Origin: Malania oleifera
Lineage: Eukaryota > Streptophyta > Magnoliopsida > Santalales > Ximeniaceae
Direction: 5' to 3'
DNA length: 64,000 nt
NCBI RefSeq assembly: GCF_029873635.1
Contig: NC_080420.1
Coordinates: forward strand, 33,175,231-33,239,230
Positions 49,913 to 62,300 of this stretch are shown here, piece after piece. A program made the position numbers and the translations under genes. How positions within the stretch are numbered: position 1 is the stretch's first letter; each line of letters opens with the position of its first letter. Under the pieces are notes generated by a model that saw nothing but the letters and a program-made list of their open reading frames with translations, was not told the origin of the DNA and ran no database searches.

Positions 49913-50480
49913 TTCAAATATAAAGCTTGCTTGTGAATTTACAAAACTCAACCTGAAAAAGAGAAAGAAGGAACCACAAAAGAATCTGTTCCGAAGCAGA
50001 ATTCATTTGCCCCAATTTAATATCCTACTCTTTTCTGGCTTAGATGTTAAAATCCTCTATAGTTTAAAAGAGAACAGATTTGCCCCCATAGGCATGGCGC
50101 AGTGGAAAGGTGTTGGCACGTAAGAACGAAACATCGTGTGTTCGAGTCCGGATAGACGCACTCAGTGCAAACAAAACCAATGGTTGACCAAGTTTGACCG
50201 GATCCTGTAACTTGTAACCTGACATGGATCCTAGGCTCAGATTTGACAAACGTCCAATCGGCGCCCAGAAATCGTGACCGCATCCGGATTAACATGGGAG
50301 GTGCATCAAGGGGAAGGTCGCCGCCCAGTGGGTTTGGTGCCGCATTGGGGGGTCCAAAGGGCTCATCGGTGGCAGGAGTTCCCACGAGAATTAAAAAAAA
50401 AGAGAAGAGATCCTTTTGTGGTTCCTTTTTTCTCTTTTTCAGGTTTTGAGTTTGTCAATTCACAAGCAAGCTTTATATAT
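49913..50480. repeat. Inverted repeat with ~70-bp arms around a SINE
   Basis: The left arm (about 49915-49985) and right arm (about 50408-50478) are reverse complements at close to 90 percent by eye: TATAAAGCTTGCTTGTGAAT, AAAAAGAG and GGAACCACAAAAG match. The loop of about 420 bp holds the SINE. Outside the arms the similarity stops at once. Confidence 0.85.
50085..50396 (+). mobile_element. tRNA-derived SINE
   Basis: The head carries Pol III box A (TGGCGCAGTGG, 50095-50105) and box B (GTTCGAGTCC, about 50140-50149) at the spacing of a tRNA. It is followed by an unrelated ~230-bp body and an A-rich end (AATTAAAAAAAAAG, about 50388-50401). AGAGAACAGAT (about 50069) and AGAGAAGAGAT (about 50401) could be a target duplication with one mismatch. 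It is not a real tRNA: no acceptor stem closes. Apparent reading frames across it are chance. Confidence 0.8.
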
Positions 50481-50997
50481 GCAAGACATGTTTACCAAAA
50501 GTGTATAAGGGCTTTTGATAACAATGCCTAATAAGTTATAACCGACACATTGTAGCTTTAGTTATCTTTAAAATAAGCTAAACAGCATTGTCAAAATTGC
50601 TTGAATTATAAAGGAGAAAAATCCATAAACACCATCTCAAGGTATGGGTTTTCATTTTAAATTGTATCAAGAGGTCAACATTTTTATAGCTGGGCTTATT
50701 TACCAACTCCAGTTGTAGAATAGCACCTCAGTAATAAGCCAGTGTGGATAGAAGAGTCTATTACCAGATTACTTAGATAAACGTCATTTTGCAGAAAATA
50801 TACCTTATAAAAGCAGCATTGTTTTCACATTGCTTGGATTATTTACATTACTCAGATTTGGACCAGTTGAACCTCTTATTACAAGGTTCTGATTAGTTAA
50901 CAGGAACAATCTCTAATTGGATTGAAAGCTAAGCATTTCTAGCATTCATCGACTGACGCTTGAATTCCCTTGCAATGAAGCAGCTTTGACTACTCCA

Positions 50998-51330
50998 AAA
51001 CCAAACTTACCCTTTGTTCGCCAAGATCAATCACATTTCTTGATGCGCCTGATTGATGCCTTTTGATCTACGTTTCTAAGTACCCTTCTCCAGAAAATTG
51101 AGTAGTACCATTGACACTGCATCCAACATCATTTTTAAGAGCTTGTATGCAAGCATCTACAGCCTTGTTATGAACTTCAAGTAGTATATTGAAAGTGACA
51201 ACATCAGGATCTATACCAGTTGAGCTTCTGTTAAAAAAATCCCCGGAGGCTTCCTCAAGGTGACCAGCCTTCCCCAGTGCATTAATTGGCAAATTGTATA
51301 ACACAACATCCCTCAGGTTGCTGATGTCTC
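50998..51330 (-). pseudogene. Partial tandem copy of the PPR gene 3' end
   Basis: The minus strand reads a diverged version of the last ~110 residues of the PPR gene next door: VMLYNLPINALGKAGHLEEA and PDVVTFNILLEVHNKA against VMYNTLINALGKAGRLEEA and PDVVTFNTLIEVHSKAG. It then leaves the frame near the former C-terminus. It has small deletions and no upstream part, and lies about 75 bp downstream of the intact gene in the same orientation. A broken tandem duplicate of the tail; no function expected. Confidence 0.88.
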
Positions 51331-51404
51331 CCTATGGACCATTCTCTTGCAATTAGCAGCAGGTTTCCCTAATCCAAAACCACAGTTACCCTCTCATTTG
51401 TCAT

Positions 51405-53798
51405 TCAAGAAGACGCGTCGTCCTTAGTGCGCCTCATGGATGCCTTTTGATATCTCAGTTTCTCAATCTCCTTCTCCAGAAAATCGAGAGTAGTGTCAGT
51501 TACATGGTTTGGTGAACAGCCAGCATCCAACATCATTTTTAAGAACCTGTATGCTTCTTTCAATTGACCAGCCTTGCTATGAACTTCAATTAGCGTATTG
51601 AAAGTGACAACATCAGGATTTATCCCACTGGACCTCATCTGCTCAAAAAGCTTGGTCGCTTCCTCAAGGCGACCAGCCTTCCCCAGGGCATTGATCAGTG
51701 TATTGTACATCACAATGTCAAGGTAACCACCCTGCTTCATTAATAGATCCAGAACAGCACTGGCTAGATCTGCTCTTCCCATCTTCCCCAAGCTTTGGAA
51801 AATCAAGTTGTATGTTGCTACATCCGCAGGGCAAAGATTCTCACCCATTTCATTAAGAACACCCCATGCCTCATTGAAATATCCCTTCTTAACAAATGAA
51901 CTAATCATTGAATTATAGGTATAGCTCACAGGGTCAACACCCATATCAGTAAATATCTCAAATAACTTGCAAGCTAAACTCAACTGCCCCTTGGCTAAGA
52001 ATATGGACAAGTATGTGTTCACCATATCAATATCAAAAGAGCTCATTCCTTTTGCCTGAACTCGTTGCCCACGAAACAGTGAGAACAACTGGAAAGATCT
52101 GTCCCCAGACTCAACTCGATTTGCCAGTTGATCCATATAAGGGGATGACGACCACTGATCAGTGTCACTAGCAGAAATCTCCTCATCTTGGTCCCTAATT
52201 ATCGCCCAATCAGCAGATCTTAACAAAGTCATGATATCCTCAAAGTTGCCTTTAGATGGGAACATAGGCGTAAAGTCCTTCCTTCTACTGGGAGGATTTT
52301 TCATTGCTGCCTCCGTATTGGCTTTCCACTTGAGTACATTAGGAACCAGCATGCCGTCCCTGACGTGCTTCATAAGCTTCTCAGCCCAATCCCACCGACC
52401 TTGCCTATGAAACCCAATCAGAAGCGCCGTTACTGTAACCAAATCAACAACAAAACCTCTGGCCTCCATTTCTTCCACCAGCTGCAGCGCTTCCTCCAGC
52501 AGATTCTCCTTACAGAGACGCAATGCAACAATGCTGTAAGATATGGCATCCACGAACTGCCCTTTCACTTTCAGGTCGCAAAACAGAGTGTAGCCTGCAG
52601 CAGCTCTTCCATTTCTGAACAACCCATCAATCAGAATATTGTAAGTCCAACACGAAGCTCGTATACCATCCTCGAGCATTTTCTCGAACAGTTGGCAGGC
52701 ATCTACCACTTTACCTGTTTTGAACAGACCGTCAAGGAGAGAATTATAGGCAACAACATCAACACGAAACCCCCTGTACTGCATCTCATTGAAAATCTTG
52801 GTTGCATCGTTAACCCGATATGATTTAGAGCAACCCTGTACAAGGATGCGATAAGTGAAAGAATCAGGCTCGTGACCGGACCCTTTCAGTTCCTCCCAAA
52901 CAATAAGCGCATCATTCACCTTGCCCAGCAAACAAAGCACGCGAATCAGGCTGTTGTATGTGCACAAATCGGGACCCCATGACCCACACCGCGAACCCTT
53001 TTCTTTCATCTCCCTGAAGAGACTCAGAGAAGTACCCAGATCACCCCAGCACCCAAAAGCGTGAATGCATATGTTGTAGCCCCACACGTCAAACGGAAAC
53101 CGCTCCTTCTCCCTCAGCTTATCGAACACGAGCTTGAACTCTGACTTCATGTCCGCTTTTCTCAGAGCAACCAGTAATTCATTACTGGTAACGGCGTCAG
53201 GAACAGGATTTTCACTGCCATCGCTGTTTGAGGCCTCCAAGAGCTTGGTGAAGATGGAAAAGGCCATACCCAGCTGGTTTTTCCGAACCAGAGCAACAAT
53301 GACGGAGTTGTAGACGTCGGGGTTCAAGACATCAGTCCCTAATTCTTCTACCTGGTCCAGCATTTCGAGCGCCGAGTCGAACTTGCCCGCTCTGATAAAA
53401 GCATCGAGCAGGAGCTTGAATGTGGCGGAATCAACGAGAATGCCGTCGTCCTTCATGGAACCGAGCAGGGAGGGGACTTCATGAAGGTGTCCGGATCGGC
53501 AGACTGCTCGAAGGATGGAGGAGTATGTGCTCGGAGAGTGTTTGTAATTGGGTCTGAGAGAACACCACCTGAAGAAATCCATCTTCCTGGAGATATTGAG
53601 GGAGTGCCGCCGGAGGATTTGAAGAACGAGGTGCTCGGAGAGGGGAACGGCGTCGCCGCTGGGGAGGCTCCGAGTTCCCGAGTCGGAGAGGGTTTTGGCG
53701 ACGGAAGCGGCGAGAAGGACATCGCCGATTTGGGTAGCGGTCTTCCTCGCTGCGTGGAAGGCAGAAGAGGATATGGTTTTGGTTTTGCCATGACGCAT
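51405..53798 (-). CDS. P-class pentatricopeptide repeat (PPR) protein
   Basis: Single exon, 797 residues from ATG at 53798 to a stop at 51405. Helical repeats of about 35 residues run from residue ~85 to ~495 and again from ~595 to ~780, each with the VxTYNxLIxxxxKxGxxxxAxxLxxxM pattern (for example TYNSLIRVLCLLGKVNDA, AYNSLLDGLFKTGKVVDA, TYNILIDGLFRNGRAA, MYNTLINALGKAGRLEEA). A less regular linker of about 100 residues (SRRKDFTPMFPSKG ... SSSPYMDQL) separates the two blocks. There is no E or DYW tail, so it is of the P class; such proteins bind organelle RNA and help processing, splicing or translation. The N-terminus (RHGKTKTISSSAFHAARKTATQIGD) is basic and rich in Ser/Ala/Thr, compatible with organelle import, most likely mitochondrial. 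It is intron-free, as most PPR genes are. Its exact ortholog is not certain. Confidence 0.93.
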   Translation of the reverse strand: MRHGKTKTISSSAFHAARKTATQIGDVLLAASVAKTLSDSGTRSLPSGDAVPLSEHLVLQILRRHSLNISRKMDFFRWCSLRPNYKHSPSTYSSILRAVCRSGHLHEVPSLLGSMKDDGILVDSATFKLLLDAFIRAGKFDSALEMLDQVEELGTDVLNPDVYNSVIVALVRKNQLGMAFSIFTKLLEASNSDGSENPVPDAVTSNELLVALRKADMKSEFKLVFDKLREKERFPFDVWGYNICIHAFGCWGDLGTSLSLFREMKEKGSRCGSWGPDLCTYNSLIRVLCLLGKVNDALIVWEELKGSGHEPDSFTYRILVQGCSKSYRVNDATKIFNEMQYRGFRVDVVAYNSLLDGLFKTGKVVDACQLFEKMLEDGIRASCWTYNILIDGLFRNGRAAAGYTLFCDLKVKGQFVDAISYSIVALRLCKENLLEEALQLVEEMEARGFVVDLVTVTALLIGFHRQGRWDWAEKLMKHVRDGMLVPNVLKWKANTEAAMKNPPSRRKDFTPMFPSKGNFEDIMTLLRSADWAIIRDQDEEISASDTDQWSSSPYMDQLANRVESGDRSFQLFSLFRGQRVQAKGMSSFDIDMVNTYLSIFLAKGQLSLACKLFEIFTDMGVDPVSYTYNSMISSFVKKGYFNEAWGVLNEMGENLCPADVATYNLIFQSLGKMGRADLASAVLDLLMKQGGYLDIVMYNTLINALGKAGRLEEATKLFEQMRSSGINPDVVTFNTLIEVHSKAGQLKEAYRFLKMMLDAGCSPNHVTDTTLDFLEKEIEKLRYQKASMRRTKDDASS

Positions 53799-53829
53799 TC
53801 GAAGTGAAATGCTCTGTTGAACTTGGCAT

Positions 53830-56328
53830 CTCGGGAGAGAAGACGAAGGGGTTAATTTTATACCGGGCTAATTTATAAAACGTCCATGAACACTATTTGT
53901 GATTACGGTTCTGGTGAGTCACCCAAGGTAGCGTGGAGCCAAGCCCAAATCAAACTCGACTATATTTGTTTGGATTTATTTATTAAAATATTGATCTAGT
54001 TTAGAAATTAAATTTTGAGAAATTTGGATTTTTAACAAAGCAGCTCAACCCAAGTTTTTGATTAATTTTAATTTAAAGATAAATATCTTTGATAAAGCGT
54101 GAAATGAAAACGTAAACACATGCATGAGTAACGTGTATTTCTTTTGAAATGTTTGCCGAGATTTTCATTTTGAAACAAAGCAATGGCTTATATGTATACC
54201 TAAAAATCTTACCATGACAATACAATAAAAATATTCCACCAAGCTCTGATGTCTCATTTCTGTGCAAAAGAAATAGGAGATTGTTAAAATGTCAATATAT
54301 GAAGGTTTCTTTTTTTATTTTTTTATCATGCAAACCAAACACTACCTAGGTGCTATTGTCTCAACCAAACTATTGTGAGGTGTTGTGTGTTTATCCAATA
54401 CACGCCTAATATGAGATTCTAACATGCTCTCGCATCCAACATTTTTCTTCCACTTTAGAATAGTTCAGAGTTCTTTTGTAAAACTCATCCACATGACGTT
54501 TCCCCATTCACAGTATTGTATAGAATCAATCTACAGGCAATACCCTAACCCAGTAATATATTGTCCATCTTGACTTTTTGAGTCTCATAGTTTTGTCAAG
54601 AAAAGGGGTGTACCTAATCTCTCTTTATATAGTCAAGGTCTCCATTGTGCATGTACAATATGAGATCCTGGCACCAAATAATTTTTTTCCAAAAGGAAAT
54701 GCTAGCCGTCACAGGCTCGTGACATATGAATCCTTATGGCAAGAAGAGTGAATATAGGGACATAGGGAGCCATGTACGTTGTTGTATCCTTGAACATGAA
54801 CTCATGTTGGATAATATTAATTTTTGTGGGTTTGGTGCGGGGGAGGGGGGAGAAGGGTGAACAATTTTATTTGAAAAAAAAAATTACTATAATTTCTAAA
54901 AATCCTGCTATCAAAGTCTGTGATTAACTAGGAATATAAAATTTTCACATTTGATTTGAAAGAATGTTACTAATAGATTCTCAAGAACAGCATCCACATG
55001 TTTGATTTATTCTTAAGAACAGTGATAAAATAACTCAAATCTTCTAAAAATATCCTCAAACCCAACAAATAACACTTCACAAAAAAAATGTAGACATAGT
55101 ATTTCAGTGCAAAATTTAACAAATAAAATTGAATATTAAGAAATTGTCTTGCTTATTAAAACATAATATAAAATTATCTTATAAGAAGAGTAAGTCTCTA
55201 GTCTCTACAAAGAGAGGAAGAGCAAAAGAATGAGCATTTTCTAGGAAGTATTTTTGCATTTAATGGCATGTTTCATTGATAGGATAAAATAGAATAAATG
55301 AAAATTTGAATACAGTGAAGTCAAGTGATAAATTTAATTCCATTCCTACCTACAAATGTACCATTTGGGCATTTGTCCATTCATGCCCTTTTTTTTTAAT
55401 ATCCCAAGCAAGGAATCTCTATACCCATATGTCTAAATATAGGCTGCCAATGTGAGAAGAGTTGGGAAATGAAATTCCAAGTCATAAAAGGTGAATTAAA
55501 CATGAAAACACCCAAAAACTGTTGATTAATTTTTCAAATCAAACATGTGCTTTTGTTTTGTATTTCAATAAATTCAGTCCAATTCTATAAATGTAATCCT
55601 AAACAAATGCATCCAAAAATTACAGGGAATTTTTGAAAAATAAAATAATTAGGGATATGTTTATGCATTTGAAGTGACTCAGATTTACTTGTGCACTAGA
55701 ACGAAACAGAACATGTTCATTCTACATCTAAAAGAGCATCGACCCGTGGTTTCATTTAACCACCTGTTTCACACAAACTGGGAGTATACATAAACAATGA
55801 ACTAAAAATTACATACAATTACAAGGGAATAAGAGTTTCAACACAGTTCATCTCCAACTTAGACAAAAACATTAGAAACTACCATCTCTTTATTGCATTC
55901 TGATTCCTCCCTTACTCTCACAAACTTTTCAAATGAATAATCTCACACTGAGTGCATTCCCTCCATCCTGTTGTCTTCAAATTGGTACAACAAAATCAGT
56001 ATAAACACAGTTTCTTTATCATTTACAATCAAATAAATACAATATCTGAATGTATCATTATTCACATTTTGCTATACATATGTTTGGGGCCTTGAAGTTC
56101 AAACTTTGGTTTTGGACAAAATGCAACACAATTGTATTTAGTCCAAATCCACACACATCTAAATCCAAAAAAAAGACTAAAATCCATGCTCCCAAACACA
56201 ACCAATATCAAATGTCGAAATAAAACAAGATAAAATAATGGAGAAACTAAAAAGGAACTCATGAAAGCTACCCTATCTGAACTGCAACATACAAAATTTG
56301 GCAGGACAAGAAAACATTAGTTACAACA
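53830..56328. other. Intergenic DNA between the PPR gene and the WIT-like gene
   Basis: The 5' sides of the PPR promoter region, then AT-rich DNA. Apart from the small inverted-repeat element at 56081-56198, no gene, RNA or defined repeat was seen. Confidence 0.45.
56081..56198. mobile_element. MITE-like element, 118 bp
   Basis: Bounded by TGTTTGGGGCC and GCTCCCAAACA, an inverted pair of about 8 bp with partial extension. Inside are GTCCAAATCCACAC and ATCTAAATCC words. No clear target duplication, so the superfamily is open (hAT or PIF/Harbinger). Confidence 0.45.
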
Positions 56329-59300
56329 TCAAAAAACATTGAAGAGCTCAGCTTTCTTGGTAAACAAATACGTCACCAAAATTGAAATCAATAGGACAAA
56401 AGTAGCCTTGAAAACATAAATTAGGTTATGCTGCCGTCCATCTTCCATTGTCACAGCTTCAAGCTTTGAAACCACACCATCAGCATTTTTCGCGGAAACA
56501 GAAGACCCCTCTTCAGCCTGGTTATCCACCTAATTCAAACAGAATGAAAAGAATATTTCAACTTAAAATAACTAAAATTAGTAGAATAGCCAAGAAAGCA
56601 GAAATTTTAGAACAGTTACTCTCACTAGAAGGACAAGTGATGCAGCATACAAACGAGATATTTTGCTTTTCTAAAGTTTTACTAGGATCATATGTTCAAC
56701 ATTCTAGAAAAATATAATATAGGAAGAAAGAGTCAACCAGGCAGAACCAGTTCAGTCAAGCTGAAGCAAACCAAACCAAAGCAGCCTGAACCAGCCAAAG
56801 AGCAAACATATGGAAAAAATTGGTGATTAACTTGGCATTGGAAAAGTTGGATTCAAGAATAAACAAAGTTGTTTCTATGCTAAAACCATCTTTGATCCTA
56901 ATAATGTAGCCATATCTATGATCCTAATGCATGACAACAAAGAACCTACATTTTATTGAAGTAGCTCAAAAACTGTGGTGTGTTGTATACCCTCTCAGAT
57001 ACTTCTTTTTTTTTCGTACACGTAGTGCACTAAACAGAAGGGAACTTGAAATCTCATGCTGAAAAGAAAATTCCAGCAATATTATAACTGCTGTATTTAA
57101 TATTCATCTCAGGAATTAGCACTTTCCATGGCTGGTAATGAAATGGAAGGATGTGTGTAAACCTTTGGAAGAAGGAAATTTTGGGTTAAAATCATTGACT
57201 GAATGGGACTCTGCTACTCTCATTAAACTGATTTGAAATATCTGTGAATCAAAGCAGTTTTTGTGAGCAATATGGATTCACTATGCCCTACACTGCCCTC
57301 ATCCGAAACATCTTTTCGTCTCTTACTTTCCTTACTTAATTTGACCCTCTCATCAATTGGCTCTTCCACCATACTTAACACACCTTTGGAATCCCACTAT
57401 AATTTTATGTGTTTTCTCACCAATAATCCTTGATTATCTTCATTAAATTTCCTCCTTTCAAAACCCATTTCCATTTCCTTATGACGAACATACACCCCTC
57501 GAATTATCAGAATAGGCTCCCTTACTAGCTTGATCTCTCACCAAACCAAACCGAAATCCTGGTTTCCAAAACACAAGAATTAAGTTTCTTAGAAACAGAT
57601 TCCCCACCTTACATTCCTGGAGCTCCTCCTATTAGCATTTTCCTCTAGCTGAGGAGAAGCATCATACCTATCAGGCCTTCCTGCTTCTATCGCCTGCACT
57701 TTACTTTTATTAGAGCATCCCTTGTCATAAACATCAAGGGTGTTGTTCGAAGAGGAGCACAATATTGGATCACCTTGTACTTCATTCGAAGATGGACACT
57801 GTTCAACTTGCTTCTGCTCTGAAGGATGCTGAACTCCCCCTATCCTCCCAAGCCATAGTTGGAAAGGCTACCTTATGATCAGGGGCCTGTAGAGAGTCCA
57901 GAGACTTTTGGACCTGGCCAGTTAAGAGGCCCGTCTGCCCTTTAGTAGAAGCTTTCCCACTACCCCAGCCCATTTTTAAATCAAAAAACTACTTTTGGGC
58001 CTTCTTAAACAATAAGCCCATTTTACTCATCCTACTTTAATTTTATGGCCTATGTGCACTACATCATCTTCAATTTCTCCTTTCACTTGCATAATAGATC
58101 CAAGATATCAAAATCTACTAGGTATATACTGCTCTTAATGAGCCTTAATATTACAAGCAACAGTCACCTTTTAGCTCCTAGTCCATAGAGTCATGTGCAA
58201 AATATTGCCATACAACATCTTGAAGGGAAATTTGTTTTTTCCTATATAATATAATTTCCTTCATTTTGCACAAAATAAATTCTTCATAAGGTGTTGAAAT
58301 TTGAGTGTTTGTGAAGTATTTCACAATCCTTTAAATCCCTTGACATCATCCTTTTTTGTATAATAATACTTTAATACTCAATGTCCCTTGTTCCTTTTTA
58401 ATGAAGTTTTGTTATGTTAAATTACCACTTTACCTAAAAGCTTAAGCTGTTAGGTTGTGGGCCAACAATGTATATCAAGCTTTAACACTCCCCCGCACGT
58501 GCAGGCCGACAGCACGTGAAGAGATAAAGACACGATAATATCACTCATTATAGGGAATACAATAATTTTTTAAATACAGCAGAATAAACGCAGGTAACAA
58601 GATTAGAACCCAGGACCTCCTGGTAACCAACTCCGATACCATGTTAGAGATTACCACTTTACCTAAAAGCTTAAGTTGTTAGGTTGTGGGCCAAGAATGT
58701 ATATCAAGTTTTAACATGTTCCTTTTTATCCACTTGTCCCACATTGCCAAGGAAGCCTCATAGCTGGGCATTGTGGGCAAAAAAGCACAAGAGTCCACCA
58801 TGCACGCATGAGACAAGGCACAGCCCATTAATTTCAAGGGAGTTCGGTCCAACAATGGATAAATGTGGAGTCATGCATGCAGTCATTGTGCAGGGGATGC
58901 AAAATCCCAATTCTAAGACTCGCTAATGGGCACAAGTCCAACGACAATCTTACCATTATGATTTTTTACTATTCAAATTTTATTTCTGGCTTGATTTTCT
59001 CCCTGTGTTTAGTGATTAATAAATCATTGGACTTATACCCACTTGTAAGAAGAACTACAAGAGGAAGCACATCTCCTCAGAGGATGTCACTGTTTATATC
59101 ATAATAGAAGATAAGAGACTTCAAATCAAGGCTGTGAAGGCCGAGGAGATATCCTCCAAAGTCAACTGGATAAATCAAAGCCTAAACATCAGGACAGAAG
59201 CTTCAAACACCACTTCAACAGCAAAAATCAGAGACCTAACTTCAAACAAAGACTAATAATCCAACTTTCAATAAGAGGGACCCATTTAGTATTGGAAAAT

Positions 59301-62300
59301 TGGGGCATGATACTCCTCAAAGTTGTCACAGGAAGCCCCACCAAGTGCAAACCTAGTTGAAACAAATGCCACAGTTGCAGTTGTTTCTTAAGTAAACATG
59401 TTTGCAGACAAAAATGATTGGGCAGTAGGCTCTAAGACTACAAGCACATCTATGGTAACAAATTTCTTTAACCTCCTGCCTACGTGGGGGGAGGAGAAGA
59501 ATCTCTTTTTCATGGGCAATTCAAATACCTCACCTATTCTAGGAAAAGGAAAGGTATCCAAGCTTTCTTTGGGAGAAGTCCTCTCACTGACTGATGTTCT
59601 CATTCCTGATATTTGCTTTAATCTTGTGTGTGTGTCTTTTCTTGGATGGTTTGGAGTGAAGGTCACATTTGAGTTTGATAAGATTGCAATGATAAAAAGT
59701 CATGTGTCAGGATTGTAGTCAACGCCCTTTTGTTTTGGATGTACTTGATGTTACCTTTAATAATATTAGAAAAAATGAAAGAAACTTACTAATCATTGAT
59801 TCTCACTCTGTCAACACTGGGATTTGTATAGGGCGATGAGGTAAAAAAAAATTCAAAAAAGAACAGGAAGAAAAAAAAAAAGTGGATTCACCATTTTACT
59901 TTTTTGAAAAAGGAGAACAAAGAAACACCCTAAAAGTCTATGAAACCAGAGAATGGATTCAGGGAAGGTTGCCATCATTGATTGGAACTTTGTCTCTGGA
60001 AAAAAAAAAATTGAAAGGGAATTCTTAAAAAATGAGGTGAGAAGAGACACCCCTCGAGCCCTAACTACAACACCAACAATGGTGTGGTCTTGAAACTGAG
60101 GGGTGGACAAAGAAAAATCACTATAAAGCTGCAAAAGATCTTCAAAAAGTTTACAAATCAAAATGAGAAAATTTACCCCAGGATCATCCAGTGGAGATTT
60201 CATCCTTCCTTAAGATGCTATATGTAGAAGGATTAGTCTCCACCATCTAAGAGAATTCAAGAGTGAGTTGGATCCGCAGAAACCCTATAATTAATTTTCT
60301 GTTATCAGGTGGCAACAGGTGCCCCTCGTTTGACACATTGAAAATGCCAAAAAAAAAAGAAAAGAAGGTTGACAAATTAAAATCATGTGTATTGTAACAA
60401 TAAAGCTGCAATAGCTATCGCTCACAATCCAGTTATTCATGATAGAACTAAACATATGGAGGTAGACAAGCATTTTATCAAGGAGAAAATAGATGAGGGA
60501 GTAATCTGTCTGCCATATATCTCGACAACTGAGCAAGTAGCAGACATACTGACAAAGGGACTTCCAAAGAAACAATTTGAAAACTTCATTAGCGAACTGG
60601 CCATGGAAGATATCTTCAAGCCAGCTTGAGGGGTAGTGTTGGAAAGTTTCAAATCTGTTTAGTCAACTTTCCTATTTTTCTAAGAGAATCTCAGCTGTAA
60701 ATGTGTGAATATCCTAGAATATTTAGTTCCCTTAGAAGTTAACATCTTTGGTTCTTTCCTTCTATTCTTCTGCTTTACATCTATTTATACAAACTTGTAC
60801 CTATGTTACTATTAATGAGAATTATTTCCACAAGAATCTATCTCATTCTAGATATATATATAACTAGTCAATCACCAGTTTAACCCACTGGTTTGACCGG
60901 TTGGACCAATTCAGTGGCTTTACAAGGTTGGTCCTTGGTCCAGGTTTCACAACCATGGTAAAACTAGAATAGAATAGTGGGATAATGTTCTTCGAGAGTG
61001 AGCCATGGATCTATTCTAAGGTTGCGCCTTTTTAACTGGTTGGTCACAAGCAAGGCCTTCAATTTTGATTTGGACTACAATTTCAAAGCTCCAAAAGTGC
61101 CGAAATTTTGATTTCTATGCCAATTTTGATTTCTATTTGAAAAAAAAAACCATAGAAATTAGTAAAAGCATGGATTCTTTTATGAAACTTAAGAAATGGT
61201 TAATATACATAATAATGTAAGCTTAGAACTAATATATTGCAAGTTATTACATCTATGGTAATATAATGTATTAAACATATTTGTAACATAATACATGTAT
61301 ACTAAACATATTTGGCTAATACAAATGAAATTCTAAATCAATTAAATATTATTTATTATACACATAAAGATAATTTAGACATGAATGATTACATAAAATG
61401 TATTAAGTTAAATAATTCAAATAATTTCAAAATACTTAGTAATAATCTTTTGTTTCAATAAAATAAGATAAATTAAGAGAAATTCAACTTTGCATTTAAA
61501 TCTCACATTTGAATTCCAAGGAAATTTCATCTATAGCTAAAATTTTGACAAATTTTTTTAAAATTTCAAGGTCTCAGTAACTTTTGGACGATTCATTGAA
61601 ATTTTGATGGAAATTATGTTAGATAGAAATTGACTACCATTTCGATTTCAAGGGTGATGGACTGTGGAAATATAAGACCATTGTCACAAGTTTAAGTCCA
61701 AAGAAAGAATCTTTTTTGCATAAAAACAATAGTAAGGTTGCATACATTGTGACGACCTCCCCCCTACCCTTGTAAAGGGAGGAGCCTTGTGGCGCAAGGA
61801 CGCTCTTAGTGGTCTCACAAGAACACTACATATAACTCCAAAAGAAATTTGGTCATTTTGACCAAGAACCTTTCTCCATATCTTACGATGCTAATGCTCA
61901 ATTAAAGATGCCAAAAAAATTGGTAATTGTTAGACTACCACTTTACCTAAAAGCTTGTTAGGTTGTGGGCCAACAACATATATCAAGCTTCAACACTCCC
62001 TCACACGTGCAGCCCAACAGAACGTGGAGAGATAAACACACGATAGATAACACCCATTATTACAAGGAAAACAATAATTTCTTTAAACGCCATATAATGA
62101 ACGCAGGCAAAGAAACTAGAACCCAACACCTGCTGGTAACTAGCTCTAATAATACCACTTTACCTAAAAGCTTAAGCTATTAGCTTGTGGGCAGACAATG
62201 TATATCAAGCTTCAATAGTAACATTATCTCATTAGTAGACTTAGTAGATATAGTCAAAACCCTAACAAGAGCCACTCAAATGCTCTAAAAGATTGTTAAG

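Noticed and set aside
50085-50160. A tRNA gene
   Set aside because: Box A and box B are present but there is no closing acceptor stem or anticodon arm, and an A-rich tail follows a ~300-bp body: it is a SINE.
50047-50531. Three overlapping frames in the SINE region
   Set aside because: They run across the SINE and the inverted arms in several frames; no conserved protein.
56062-56262. 66-residue minus-strand frame downstream of the WIT-like gene
   Set aside because: It lies over a small inverted-repeat element and has no similarity to a known protein.
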